This document shows positions 1 through 9,848 of a DNA stretch of 64,000 bases, piece by piece. Each line of letters begins with the position of its first letter. Position 1 is the first letter of the stretch. Origin of the DNA: Betaproteobacteria bacterium (GTDB taxonomy: Bacteria; Pseudomonadota; Gammaproteobacteria; Burkholderiales; Burkholderiaceae_A); contig JAOINB010000002.1 of the NCBI GenBank assembly GCA_028139135.1, forward strand, positions 1-64,000. The letters are read 5' to 3'. The position numbers and the translations under genes are program-made. The notes beneath the pieces were generated by a model, which had not been told where the DNA came from, searched no databases, and saw only the letters and a program-made list of their open reading frames with translations.

Positions 1-1001
1 CCCTTGTTGTGGGAACACTTGATGAAAATTTAAAAACACAAAGAATCGTCACGAGTTTTAGGGTTTTAGACACACTGCGGGCTGTCGACCTAGGAGGTTT
101 GTCGCTTCAAAGTCCTCAAGGAATCAATGAGGCTAGAACGGTCGCACACAAAGTTTCAGATTTTATTTTTGAGTCACTGACTGGAGAACCTGGTTTCTTT
201 TCCACGAGAATTGCTTACGTCGTGAGAAAAAATACGAGCAGCCATACCCTCATGATCTCTGATTCAGACGGATTTAATGAAAGACCTGCATTAAAATCTG
301 TCACTCCAATTATATCTCTAGCGTGGTCCCCAAAAGGAGATAAATTAGCTTATGTCTCCTTTGAAACTGGAAAGCCTGTAATTTTCATCCACCGGCTAGC
401 TACTGGTAAACGGACAATTCTAGCCAACTACAGAGGATCAAACAGTTCCCCTGCCTGGTCGCCAGACGGCAAGACACTTGCATTCGTTCTTACAAAAGAT
501 GGTACTTCTCAGATATATACTTCTTCTGTCGATGGGAAAAATCTTAAAAGGATTACTAGAGTTCGTGCCATTAATACCGAACCTAGTTTTTCAGCAGATG
601 GTAGTCGAATATTTTATACTTCGGATCAGGGAGGAAGCCCCCAAATATACTCAATTAGTTCTCGAGGTACGGGGAAGTCTAGGCGTATCACCTTCGAACG
701 AAGGTATAATGCGAGACCCGTAGCGGGTCCGAAGGGTTCATTCTTATCATACGTAACTCAGATTGATGGTAAATTTGTAATTGCGATTAAGGATTTGATC
801 AGTAATGAAGAGAAAATCTTGAGCAGAGGACCTAAAGACGATTCCCCGAGCTTTGCGCCTAATGGAAATTGGCTTATTTTTTCAAGTACAATAAGAGGAA
901 AAGAGATACTTTCTGCCGTGTCAGTCGATGGAAAAGTTAAAACAAGATTGTCTCTTGAATCTGGGAATATTAGAAGCCCAGCTTGGGGAAACATACCTTA
1001 A
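1..1001 (+). CDS. tolB: Tol-Pal system protein TolB, C-terminal part (5' end outside window)
   Basis: WD40-like beta-propeller repeats (SPAWSPDGKTLAFV, SPSFAPNGNWLIFSS) followed by pal and cpoB. Confidence 0.9.
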   Translation, partial: LVVGTLDENLKTQRIVTSFRVLDTLRAVDLGGLSLQSPQGINEARTVAHKVSDFIFESLTGEPGFFSTRIAYVVRKNTSSHTLMISDSDGFNERPALKSVTPIISLAWSPKGDKLAYVSFETGKPVIFIHRLATGKRTILANYRGSNSSPAWSPDGKTLAFVLTKDGTSQIYTSSVDGKNLKRITRVRAINTEPSFSADGSRIFYTSDQGGSPQIYSISSRGTGKSRRITFERRYNARPVAGPKGSFLSYVTQIDGKFVIAIKDLISNEEKILSRGPKDDSPSFAPNGNWLIFSSTIRGKEILSAVSVDGKVKTRLSLESGNIRSPAWGNIP

Positions 1002-1025
1002 CAACATTTGGGAAACTACTTACAC

Positions 1026-1622
1026 GTGAAAAAGCTTGTTTCCATCAGAAAAATATCTGTGCTACTTCTTGTAGTATCGGGATTCTTTTTTGTCAGTTGC
1101 TCATCAGTTAATTTAGAAGAGAATGAAGATAATCTCTTCTCTGCACCGATCAATGAGTCGCAGAATAGACAAAACGCAAATGGAGTAGGAAGTGATGGAA
1201 TACAAGATTCTGTAGAAATCTCATCGCAAAATCTCTCGCCAAAAGCTATATCTGAAATTTCTTTAGGAGAATATGATGGTTTCGAACCTTCCGTGTACTT
1301 TGATTATGATCGATTCGATGTAAAACCTTCGTATGTCGAAGTAATAAAGAAAATAGCTCAAATAATGAGGGAAAATCGAACATCTAAGATCTTGCTCGAA
1401 GGGCATTCAGATGAGAGAGGCACCAGAGAATATAACGTAGCTTTGGGTCACAAAAGAGCGGAATCTGTTGCAAAGGCACTTGAGGCAGAGGGAATAAACC
1501 GCCAACGCATGGATACAGTGAGTTTTGGTGAAGAGGATCCAGCAGATAACACTCCAAATGAAAAGGGCTGGGCAAAAAATAGAAGGTGTGACCTAATCTT
1601 AAAAAAGGGGGGAATACGTTAA
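1026..1622 (+). CDS. pal: Peptidoglycan-associated lipoprotein Pal (OmpA-like C-terminus)
   Basis: Signal peptide plus lipobox (FFFVSC), VYFDYDRFDVKPSY...LEGHSDERGTREYNVALGHKRAESV; GTG at 1026 is the more likely start than TTG at 1008. Confidence 0.9.
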   Translation: MKKLVSIRKISVLLLVVSGFFFVSCSSVNLEENEDNLFSAPINESQNRQNANGVGSDGIQDSVEISSQNLSPKAISEISLGEYDGFEPSVYFDYDRFDVKPSYVEVIKKIAQIMRENRTSKILLEGHSDERGTREYNVALGHKRAESVAKALEAEGINRQRMDTVSFGEEDPADNTPNEKGWAKNRRCDLILKKGGIR

Positions 1623-2399
1623 GTGAATAGAGCTTATCAGAGTTTAATCAGAACATATATGGTGTCAATCCTTGTAGTTCTTCAAACCACAGCCTTTGCT
1701 TTCATTGAGGATTCTGAAGCAAGAAGAGAGATTCTCAAAATGAGGATGCAAATAGAAGACTTAGAACAGTCGCTTAAGGAGGCTAACAGTATCATTGATG
1801 GGTACAAAGGTGGGCAAATAATATTATTGAACCGGATAGAAGAACTCAGCAAGGAATTAGCTAGATTCCGTGGGTTTTCGGAAGAGTTTACGGAAAAAGC
1901 GAACCGTACAGAAGAACGAATAACAGAATTTGAAGGAAGATTTGTTGAGATCATTGATAGAATAATTCAGCTTGAACCAAAAACTGTTTCACTAATGGGC
2001 CAGAAATTACTGGTGAAAGATGAAGAAAAACTCTTATATGAAAAGGCTACTAAGTCCATTTCCGATGGTAATTTTAAAAAGGGAGTGAGTCTCTTTTCAC
2101 AACTTCGGGAAAACTATCCATCTTCTCCACTTGTTGCATTTGCCTTACATTCAGAAGGTGTGGGTTATTATGTTTTAAAAAACCATGGTGCAGCTATTAA
2201 ATTACTTAAGCTGCTAAAAAAAAATTACTCAGAATACCCCAAATTACCTGAAGCAATGTTGACTCTGTCGGCTGCACTTGTCGAAACGAAAAAAAACAGC
2301 GAAGCCACAAAAATATTAAAAGAAATCGTTGAAAAAACACCATCGACAGATGCAGCCTTAACGGCGAAGGAGAGATTAAAAGCACTATCGAAAAAATGA
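1623..2399 (+). CDS. cpoB: Tol-Pal associated TPR/coiled-coil protein CpoB (YbgF)
   Basis: Position after pal, N-terminal coiled coil, C-terminal TPR-like repeats (GVSLFSQLRENYPSSPLVAFALHSEGVGYYVLKN). Confidence 0.85.
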   Translation: MNRAYQSLIRTYMVSILVVLQTTAFAFIEDSEARREILKMRMQIEDLEQSLKEANSIIDGYKGGQIILLNRIEELSKELARFRGFSEEFTEKANRTEERITEFEGRFVEIIDRIIQLEPKTVSLMGQKLLVKDEEKLLYEKATKSISDGNFKKGVSLFSQLRENYPSSPLVAFALHSEGVGYYVLKNHGAAIKLLKLLKKNYSEYPKLPEAMLTLSAALVETKKNSEATKILKEIVEKTPSTDAALTAKERLKALSKK

Positions 2400-2402
2400 T
2401 CT

Positions 2403-3488
2403 ATGGATACAGCATCGATTGAGCTAATAATTCTACTTTGTGGACTTTTATTAGGAGTAATTTTCGGCTTCGCTTGTCAGCGTTCAAGGTTTTGCTTTTT
2501 GGGAATTATATCTGATATATATATTTGTAGAAATCCGAATAGATTGTCCTTATATTTATTCACTCTAATAACTGCGGTTATAGGGGTCCAGCTTTTAGCA
2601 GGGCTTGGTTCAATAAATCCTGCCGATTCCACTTACATGAATATTAGTAATAAAACGATATCTTCTGTGTTTGGAGGACTATTATTCGGGATTGGAATGA
2701 CCTTTTGTTCCGGCTGCACTACCAGCACTCTCATTAAGTTTGGAGAGGGAAACATAAAATCATTGGTTATTCTAACTTTATCTGGTTTAGCTGCTATATC
2801 AACAATGCGAGGCTCTCTCGGTAGCATCAGAATACATCTATTTGAGGATAATTTCCTCGTAAAAAAAATTAATACTTTTTTTGAATATAAAGGTACATTT
2901 GGTATTGATATGCAATGGCTTTGGCTCATTTTATTGATAACCTACCTAACGTTTTTGTTATTTAAACAATTAAAAAATTTAGAAATCAGAAAAAATGCAA
3001 TTTGGGGATGCGTTATTGGAGTATGCATAGTCGGAGCCTGGTTTGTATCTGGTAATATTGGTTTTTTTGCTGAACACCCCGATACTCTCGAAAGTAAATA
3101 TATACTTACTAATTCCGGAAGACCAGAGTCATTCAGTTTTATTGGTCCACTAGCATACACACTCGAATTCTTTCTATATCAAAGTGATAGTAGTAAATTT
3201 ATCTCATTTGGAATTATTGTTCTTTTCGGACTATTACTTGGTTCCTATCTTTCAGCTCGTTTACAAAAAAGATTTAAGATAGAATTTTTTACAACTAAAA
3301 ATGATATTGTCTATTGTTTCCTCGGCTCTACTTTGATGGGATTCGGTGGGGTTACTGCATCTGGCTGCACCCTAGGGCATGGGCTTAGTGGCCTTTCACT
3401 TGGTTCGTTAAATTCTATTATTGTCGTGGGCTCAATAGCCATTGGTGCTGTTCTAGGTATACGTCATATGGAAAATAAAGTAGCTTAA
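2403..3488 (+). CDS. YeeE/YedE family (sulfur-compound) transporter
   Basis: Multiple TM segments with paired motifs FCSGCTTSTLIKFGEGN and ASGCTLGHGLSG. Confidence 0.85.
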   Translation: MDTASIELIILLCGLLLGVIFGFACQRSRFCFLGIISDIYICRNPNRLSLYLFTLITAVIGVQLLAGLGSINPADSTYMNISNKTISSVFGGLLFGIGMTFCSGCTTSTLIKFGEGNIKSLVILTLSGLAAISTMRGSLGSIRIHLFEDNFLVKKINTFFEYKGTFGIDMQWLWLILLITYLTFLLFKQLKNLEIRKNAIWGCVIGVCIVGAWFVSGNIGFFAEHPDTLESKYILTNSGRPESFSFIGPLAYTLEFFLYQSDSSKFISFGIIVLFGLLLGSYLSARLQKRFKIEFFTTKNDIVYCFLGSTLMGFGGVTASGCTLGHGLSGLSLGSLNSIIVVGSIAIGAVLGIRHMENKVA

Positions 3489-3540
3489 CCCATTGACCTG
3501 AGCACTAATTACAGATTAAAGTTACACTTTGGATGTGCGT

Positions 3541-3616
3541 GGGTCGGTAGCTCAGCTGGTAGAGCAGCGGACTTTTAATCCGTTGGTCGTGGGTTCGAAC
3601 CCCGCCCGGCCTACCA
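3541..3616 (+). tRNA. tRNA-Lys (anticodon TTT), CCA encoded
   Basis: gggtcggtagctcagctggtagagcagcggacttttaatccgttggtcgtgggttcgaaccccgcccggcctacca; cloverleaf stems pair, loop CTTTTAA. Confidence 0.95.
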
Positions 3617-3650
3617 TTTTTCTTCCTCAAACCACCGTTTTGGAAATAGA

Positions 3651-4154
3651 ATTATCGGTTCCTCGACCATTACCTTTGGTTACTCAGATACAGAAGATAG
3701 ACTCTGGATACGTTGTCTCAATGATGATGGGTCAGACAGAAAAATGTGGCTTACTCGAAATCTTTGTGAGAAGATATGTCAAAGTTTAGCCTCTACTCTC
3801 GAGAAAACAATGATTGAGAATATAGATAGAGAATCAAAATCACCAGAGGATATCCATAAATTGCTTGCAACTGAGCACCAGGTTGCGATTAATGATCTTT
3901 CAAAAAACAACAAAGTAGAAACACGTCCTGACTCCATAAAAACTAGGTACAGTACCCCAATAAAATTATGTAGCTCTATAAATATTAGTTTTGGAAAAGT
4001 TTGGAAATTGCAGTTTTTTTGCGCAGAAGAAGAAAACTCCTTTGAAATTAAGACGGACCGCCAAAACATACATCAGATAATGTCTGCTATTGTCAAAAAG
4101 TGTTCGCAGGCTAACTGGAATATTAATAGCCTCCCTGCTTGGAGGGTAGATTAA
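3651..4154 (+). CDS. Hypothetical protein; ORF extends upstream of ATG 3744, possibly from ATT at 3651
   Basis: In-frame upstream sequence IIGSSTITFGYSDTEDRLWIRCLNDDGSDRK looks protein-like; no ATG/GTG/TTG upstream in this frame before the stop inside the tRNA. Confidence 0.55.
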   Translation: MIGSSTITFGYSDTEDRLWIRCLNDDGSDRKMWLTRNLCEKICQSLASTLEKTMIENIDRESKSPEDIHKLLATEHQVAINDLSKNNKVETRPDSIKTRYSTPIKLCSSINISFGKVWKLQFFCAEEENSFEIKTDRQNIHQIMSAIVKKCSQANWNINSLPAWRVD

Positions 4155-4163
4155 AACACTCAT

Positions 4164-4388
4164 CTACTTTTTAAACTGATCCTTCCAGGCATCCACAGCC
4201 TGTCCCGCGCGTTTACCAGCGTCTTTTCTCATAGTACTTGACCCACGGTAGGCTTTTTTACGCTCATATTTTTTGCTCTCTACATAAGCTTTACGTTTTT
4301 CAAATACATAAACGGCTGAAATGCCAGCCCCAGAAAAAGCAACTAAACTCAATAATACGATAATAATCTTTCGTCTTAAGGAATCCAT
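4164..4388 (-). CDS. Small membrane-anchored basic protein, function unknown
   Basis: 74-aa ORF: TM segment (IIIVLLSLVAFSGAGISAVYVF) then K/R-rich tail. Confidence 0.5.
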   Translation of the reverse strand: MDSLRRKIIIVLLSLVAFSGAGISAVYVFEKRKAYVESKKYERKKAYRGSSTMRKDAGKRAGQAVDAWKDQFKK

Positions 4389-4645
4389 TTAAGTTATATT
4401 CATACTAGTCGATGCATTTACTATAACTATAACATTTTTCTTTGGAAAAACATTCATGTTCTCAAGTCTTCTGGCTACGCTGATCGCTACCCCTCTGGAA
4501 TTTTCCCCTCGTCTAATGTGGTGTGCAAAAGAATCGATTCATACGCACATAAGCTATTGTTTCGAGAAAAAGATAGATTGTAATGCCTATTCTTTCAAAA
4601 AACGGAAAGCATCGCGTAATAAAAAGATTTTCCCTTGTCGCCCTA

Positions 4646-5827
4646 CTAAGACTTAAGAAAAACAATTCTTATCATAATTACGAGAGTTATAATCGAGCTA
4701 ATCATCGGAAGTGCAAATTTGCCAGTCTCAAGAAAAATACGGAAGAAGAAATAACCTAGCTGTAAACATAGTATTACATTAAATGCTTTTAATCCAAAAC
4801 CGCTACGTGTAACTAGTAATATCAAGTACGTAATCCATGTAAGACCTGCAAAAAGGCCAGTGTAGTAATCCAAATCATTAATCGATATCTGATTGTGAAA
4901 ATACCCTCTGTCTGCTACATAGAACAATATGGCTAAAAGCGCCATGTGAATATAACGTTCATATTTTTCTAAAGGAATAAAGTTGTTTACATTAATTAAT
5001 CTCTTCACAGAAACGGTGTCTGACGAAATTAAGGGTACAGGCGTGGGCACTGAACCACCACTATTCTCAGAAATTTCCCGAATGTGGTCTTTAATTTTTT
5101 CGATCTTCTTTTTAGTTATTGTATCGTCATATATATTTCTCATCCCATAAATCGACTTATCGAGATTATATTTTTTTATTTCCGTAGCATTTGAAGCAAA
5201 TAATTCTTCCAGAGCAAACGAAACATTATGAAATATTACAGATAATGGCGATTGTATTCTTTCAACATTTAAATTCTCAGCCCAGTAGTTTTCATAGTTT
5301 TGTCTAGATACTTCTATAATCTCGTTAAAATTTTCCGGAAAATTCTTGTTGAAAAACTTGAAAAACTTATTCCAGTCCGCGCTAATTGCATCTGCAAAAA
5401 CTTTATGTTGTTTATCAAATCTTGGCAATATCCAGAGTGGTTTTTGGAGCTTAAAATTAGAACTTGTCGATACAGTAAAATCTATAACATATACGCGAGA
5501 TCCTTTTCCTAATTCATTATCTTTAGATGTAAGGTTACGAAGCGCTATGTCATAATGTAAAATTCCTAATTCATAAATAAAGTAAACCGCTTGAATCAAA
5601 TCTAGTGAAATAACTAATTTATTTTGAAATGATAGAACATTCCTCTGATCGTAGAGATTTTCTCCAACAAATTCCATCGTTATTAGTTTCTCTTTCGCGG
5701 AGCCCTTCAATAAAACAGGAACAGGAGCATTGCGTTGGTTTAGATACGTAAGTATTTGTATTTCTCTAAAATAGGAATATGAATTATCAAAACATTTCTC
5801 GAAATTCACCTCATTCATTTTTTTCAA
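4646..5827 (-). CDS. Protein kinase-like protein with short N-lobe and C-terminal TM helices
   Basis: HYDIALRN catalytic-loop motif, VIDFTVS in DFG position, several C-terminal hydrophobic segments; overlaps the PP2C ORF. Confidence 0.75.
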   Translation of the reverse strand: MKKMNEVNFEKCFDNSYSYFREIQILTYLNQRNAPVPVLLKGSAKEKLITMEFVGENLYDQRNVLSFQNKLVISLDLIQAVYFIYELGILHYDIALRNLTSKDNELGKGSRVYVIDFTVSTSSNFKLQKPLWILPRFDKQHKVFADAISADWNKFFKFFNKNFPENFNEIIEVSRQNYENYWAENLNVERIQSPLSVIFHNVSFALEELFASNATEIKKYNLDKSIYGMRNIYDDTITKKKIEKIKDHIREISENSGGSVPTPVPLISSDTVSVKRLINVNNFIPLEKYERYIHMALLAILFYVADRGYFHNQISINDLDYYTGLFAGLTWITYLILLVTRSGFGLKAFNVILCLQLGYFFFRIFLETGKFALPMISSIITLVIMIRIVFLKS

Positions 5828-6503
5828 TAAAGACGAGACATATGGACTTATCGTCTTTACTTCCTCTATCTTCGGATATGCCCAGTAAGGAATAAACTAT
5901 ATCTTGTAAATTAGTTTGATCAACTTTTTCTGAAATATTTTTATCCAATAAATGTGTTATGTCGCTATTTTTTATGAAATCACCGACTCCGTCTGACATA
6001 AGAAAAACGCAGGTCATATGGTCCTTTTTAAATCTGTGATAATGTACCAACTCAAAAATATCGGATCCAATAAGCTGCCAAGGATAGCCCTTGTAATCGA
6101 CATCCCTAGGTATACTAATGGTTTCTTCCCAACCCCCACCTAATTTTTGTATAAACACCTTGCAGTAACTATCTCCAATACTGATTATCTCGTATGAGTC
6201 GTGTAAAATATTTAAGCTTAGTAGTGTTGATGCTCCAGGGTTTTTTTGCGATGCATAAGCCTCATGTATGTCCATAACTATTTTTGATATCGCATGCTCT
6301 CTATCAATAGTCTCTGAGTCCAGAAAACTAACTTTTTCTGAGAATAAATGGGCTAACTCTGTAGCTAATTTTCCGCTACTTTCACAAGAATTTGCGCCAT
6401 CACATAAAGTAAAAATGTCGGCTACCTTAGCAAAGGCATCGAAACATTCATATTTAGTTTTCCCCCAATTAATTGCAGCCGCATATTCGTATGTCGTTTT
6501 CAT
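5811..6503 (-). CDS. PP2C-family serine/threonine phosphatase
   Basis: Motifs FTLCDGANSCESSG, GASTLLSLNI, SIGDSYCKV, FLMSDGVGDF, KDDKSI. Confidence 0.85.
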   Translation of the reverse strand: MKTTYEYAAAINWGKTKYECFDAFAKVADIFTLCDGANSCESSGKLATELAHLFSEKVSFLDSETIDREHAISKIVMDIHEAYASQKNPGASTLLSLNILHDSYEIISIGDSYCKVFIQKLGGGWEETISIPRDVDYKGYPWQLIGSDIFELVHYHRFKKDHMTCVFLMSDGVGDFIKNSDITHLLDKNISEKVDQTNLQDIVYSLLGISEDRGSKDDKSICLVFIEKNE

Positions 6504-7486
6504 TAAACTACTGTTGGACGTGGTGTTTTATCTGCAACAGCTCTCCCTTCGTGGGAAAACGGTTGGATTTCCAAAACCGGAAATTCGGCAGGATTCACAT
6601 TTGCTGTTAACGGCCTGGAATTCTCAGGGGGGACACCTAAATAGAGACGTTCTCCACTCCTCTTTATTGAATAATTTTTACCGTGCTCTAGAATTTCACC
6701 TTCTCCATTCCTACATGTTAAAGTTGCCTCATCGGGGACGATGTAGAACATTTTATCTAAAATTGAGTAAATAAAAATCTGATGCCTTGATACATACTTC
6801 GCTCTGATGTATATTGGGGTGATTCCGAAGTCAATACAGGCATTATCTGGGTTTTTTCCAATAAGCGTCGGTAATGTTACATCTTCAGACCTATGTCCAT
6901 CTTTATCGCTGATTAATAGCTTCACAACAACTTCATTTTTTATTTTATTAAGCTCAGACTTAGCATTGATATTTAAATGACTATCACCTTTTCTGTAACT
7001 CTTTTTTGGATTACCCAAATTAGCATGACTTGAAAAAAGAATCTTCCTGCCCCTAATAGAGATCAAATACTTCTCATCTTCCGATTTTTCCTCTAAACTA
7101 CTGACATCGATTTTAAAAATTGGAACAAACTCATCATCTATAATAACTTTCGCCCCACGATCAGAAAAGTATTCTTTTTGTAAGAAAGATTTACAAAATA
7201 CTTTGCGGAAATCTGGATTTATATCCTCATGCACCCTAAAGAATTCTTCAAGGGTGCGGGCTACCTCAATATCATTTGGAACAAATGTAAGAGACTGTAA
7301 AGGAAAATAAGATTCTTCTAGTACACTTTTCATGTATTTTCCCTCTATCTTATTTACAGCATTAGTTATAGCGCTCGTTGAAGAAGCCTTTAACTCCACC
7401 AGAAGTGTGTCTGCAAAGTTATCGGTATTATTTGAAGATAATATTTTTTCGTAACTTACAAATATTTTTTTGAACCAATTAAACAT
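6503..7486 (-). CDS. FHA-domain protein
   Basis: C-terminal LIGKNPDNACIDF...YVSRHQIFIYS FHA-like core. Confidence 0.75.
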   Translation of the reverse strand: MFNWFKKIFVSYEKILSSNNTDNFADTLLVELKASSTSAITNAVNKIEGKYMKSVLEESYFPLQSLTFVPNDIEVARTLEEFFRVHEDINPDFRKVFCKSFLQKEYFSDRGAKVIIDDEFVPIFKIDVSSLEEKSEDEKYLISIRGRKILFSSHANLGNPKKSYRKGDSHLNINAKSELNKIKNEVVVKLLISDKDGHRSEDVTLPTLIGKNPDNACIDFGITPIYIRAKYVSRHQIFIYSILDKMFYIVPDEATLTCRNGEGEILEHGKNYSIKRSGERLYLGVPPENSRPLTANVNPAEFPVLEIQPFSHEGRAVADKTPRPTVV

Positions 7487-7790
7487 ATCTATCCACTTTT
7501 GACGCGACTCTAATTATTTCAAAAAATTCTTTCTTGTCTTCCGATTGGGAATTTTTCATTTTGACAATTGTAACCTCTAACAAATATTTATTAAAATCTT
7601 CTATTTCATTTATTTGATCATAGAAAATCTCTTTGAATTCTATATTTGAGATTTTACTGTAAATACTCTCAGAAATATTCACCTTCAATGATTCTTTATT
7701 TTCAAGTCTTTTTTTTAACTCAATAACAAACGCTAATAAACACGCTTTAGCATTCATGTTTTCATCCGAATATTCGTATAGTGTCAGCAT
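7479..7790 (-). CDS. Hypothetical protein within SEDS/PBP/FHA module
   Basis: 103-aa ORF overlapping the FHA ORF start, co-directional. Confidence 0.6.
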   Translation of the reverse strand: MLTLYEYSDENMNAKACLLAFVIELKKRLENKESLKVNISESIYSKISNIEFKEIFYDQINEIEDFNKYLLEVTIVKMKNSQSEDKKEFFEIIRVASKVDRYV

Positions 7791-7814
7791 CCTAAAATAA
7801 AAAACCGGATCGCA

Positions 7815-9848
7815 TTAATCAAAAAAAATATATTTGAGTAATTTCATGTGTATATCAGCCGCTCTATTTGTGACATCAGAGGTTCCTTTTTCAGATACAA
7901 TTACTCCTATTGCAACGCTTTTATAGTCGTGTATTTTAATATTACCGTCAACTAGGTCTGCCAATTGTTTGATATTTGTAAGCCCTCCAAACAGAGTCTT
8001 GCCCTTATGGTTTTTGTCTTGAAAACTCACTGTGCCGGTCTTACCTTTAACTGGGCAAGTTTTTCCACATAGTTTATCAAATGTTCTAGCAAATGCGCTA
8101 CTAGCAGTTCCGGGGCCCTTCCAATCGGCTGTTTCGGGTAAAAGTGTTTTTTCTAAACCATTTAGAACTATTTGTGCAGCCTTAGAATCTTCCTCAGGGA
8201 GAAAATTCTCTTTTTTATATATTGGTGTCTGGTTATTATTCTTTTTTAATAAAAATGGTAATTTAGGGTACATATTGTTTTTTAATTGAGACAAATTTGC
8301 AATCATTGATGCAACGCCCAAGGCACTAACTCTAGAGTTTCCTCCTCCTATAGAGGTCTGTATTATTTGAGAAGTATTCCCTAACCTACGATCGTTACCA
8401 ACAACCGACTCATTAGAGTCATCCCGATACTTATTGTATCCGTCCCATGAAAGAAATTCTGCAATACCTCGTTCATTAAGATAAAGACTATCTTGAGTAG
8501 GCAAATATCCTAGAAACGGAGAAATATATGTGTCTAATTCATGCCCATCCGCAATAATTGAAACCCTTCCGCAGTTAAGATCAAATACTTTATAAAATTC
8601 CTCAGCTATTCCAAAAACTGAATTATTTGTGCAAGCAGTCGAAAATCCAAGCATGTTAGCAAAATAACTGGTATGCACCAACGTCATACATGTTTTTTTT
8701 TCGACTAAACCATCACAAATTGCTGCTCTTTCCCACCATTCATTTCTTTTTCCTGATAAATTCTCATTACTACCAGAGGTTTTTAATTGATTAGTCAACT
8801 CAAAAGAATCAACTTTTCCCTCAGAGGCAATGCCTAATGCAAAGAGTATTTTAGAAATTGATGCTGGCGGAGACCTAACAATTAATGCTGCCAGATCTCC
8901 TAAACGATCCATACCATTTTCTGAACAAAAGGTACCAAAACATTTAATTCCTAATATACTACTGTTTGTTGGATTAATCAGAACAATAGATAATCCCTCT
9001 AACCTATCAAAGCTGAAATTTTGTGATTTGCAAAGTTCTCTTCCCTCAAAACATTCTTCAAGAAAATTTAAAGATGTTTGAATCTTGGGATCTAAGGTTA
9101 AAATATAATCAAAATCTTCGTATCCCACCTTCTGCAATATGTTCTTGTTTACTTTCTTGATTCTGATAGTTTCTCTTAAACGCATCGCATTATCAATCAA
9201 ATTGTCTAAACCTGGAAAGTTATAAGCCAAAGAAATATTTTCTTTTTCGATAATGCACCTTTTTACGGGACCTGCCAAATAAACTAACTCTTCAGAGAAT
9301 AATTTATGATAAATACATTGTCCCCTATCTTGCCAATCTAAATTTTCAGTTAAAAATGTTTTGACAATCTTTCTTGTGTCTAATTCCTTACCTGTAACTC
9401 TAAGATTGATACGATTAATGATATCAAGATCTTGTATTATTTTTATACATTCACTTCGAGCAAATGGATGATAATATCTTCGTATGGAATCAATAAATTT
9501 TTCTTCCGTTATCGAGGAATACGTTTTTAAAGTTTTTATTGAGGAAGTGTAAATAATGTTTTTTACTCGTTGACTGCATGAGAATTGATCTATGAAATGA
9601 ATAAGACCTTTTGTTTTTGTGTTGCTCTTGTCCTGAAGATTCATCTTATGATCAAGAGAGGATTCACTTATACTCCAATCTTTTATTAATACGGAAACTC
9701 GCTCTACTTTATCTTTCGGAATATACGAGACGGATGAAAACTGCTCAGTTTGCAGAGACTTTGAGATGAGAATAGTGCTAACTGCTATAAACGTGCACAA
9801 GACGACTACAATGAGAAACCTGTTGACTAATACTTTGCTATAAATCAT
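7815..9848 (-). CDS. Penicillin-binding protein, transpeptidase domain (monofunctional bPBP-like)
   Basis: SISK (SxxK) and KGKTGT (KTG) motifs, N-terminal TM. ATG at 9848 overlaps the upstream stop (ATGA), so 9848 is preferred over ORF-track start 9983. Confidence 0.8.
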   Translation of the reverse strand: MIYSKVLVNRFLIVVVLCTFIAVSTILISKSLQTEQFSSVSYIPKDKVERVSVLIKDWSISESSLDHKMNLQDKSNTKTKGLIHFIDQFSCSQRVKNIIYTSSIKTLKTYSSITEEKFIDSIRRYYHPFARSECIKIIQDLDIINRINLRVTGKELDTRKIVKTFLTENLDWQDRGQCIYHKLFSEELVYLAGPVKRCIIEKENISLAYNFPGLDNLIDNAMRLRETIRIKKVNKNILQKVGYEDFDYILTLDPKIQTSLNFLEECFEGRELCKSQNFSFDRLEGLSIVLINPTNSSILGIKCFGTFCSENGMDRLGDLAALIVRSPPASISKILFALGIASEGKVDSFELTNQLKTSGSNENLSGKRNEWWERAAICDGLVEKKTCMTLVHTSYFANMLGFSTACTNNSVFGIAEEFYKVFDLNCGRVSIIADGHELDTYISPFLGYLPTQDSLYLNERGIAEFLSWDGYNKYRDDSNESVVGNDRRLGNTSQIIQTSIGGGNSRVSALGVASMIANLSQLKNNMYPKLPFLLKKNNNQTPIYKKENFLPEEDSKAAQIVLNGLEKTLLPETADWKGPGTASSAFARTFDKLCGKTCPVKGKTGTVSFQDKNHKGKTLFGGLTNIKQLADLVDGNIKIHDYKSVAIGVIVSEKGTSDVTNRAADIHMKLLKYIFFD

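Noticed and set aside
3529-3789. 86-aa ORF MDVRGSVAQLVEQRTFNPLVVGSNPARPT...
   Set aside because: It reads through the tRNA-Lys gene; the GSVAQLVEQRTFNPLVVGSNPARPT string is the typical spurious translation of a tRNA.
4389-4645. Possible coding remnant or effector gene in the gap after the kinase gene (includes ORF 4456-4656)
   Set aside because: Short, no recognisable motif, no SD, composition not convincingly coding.
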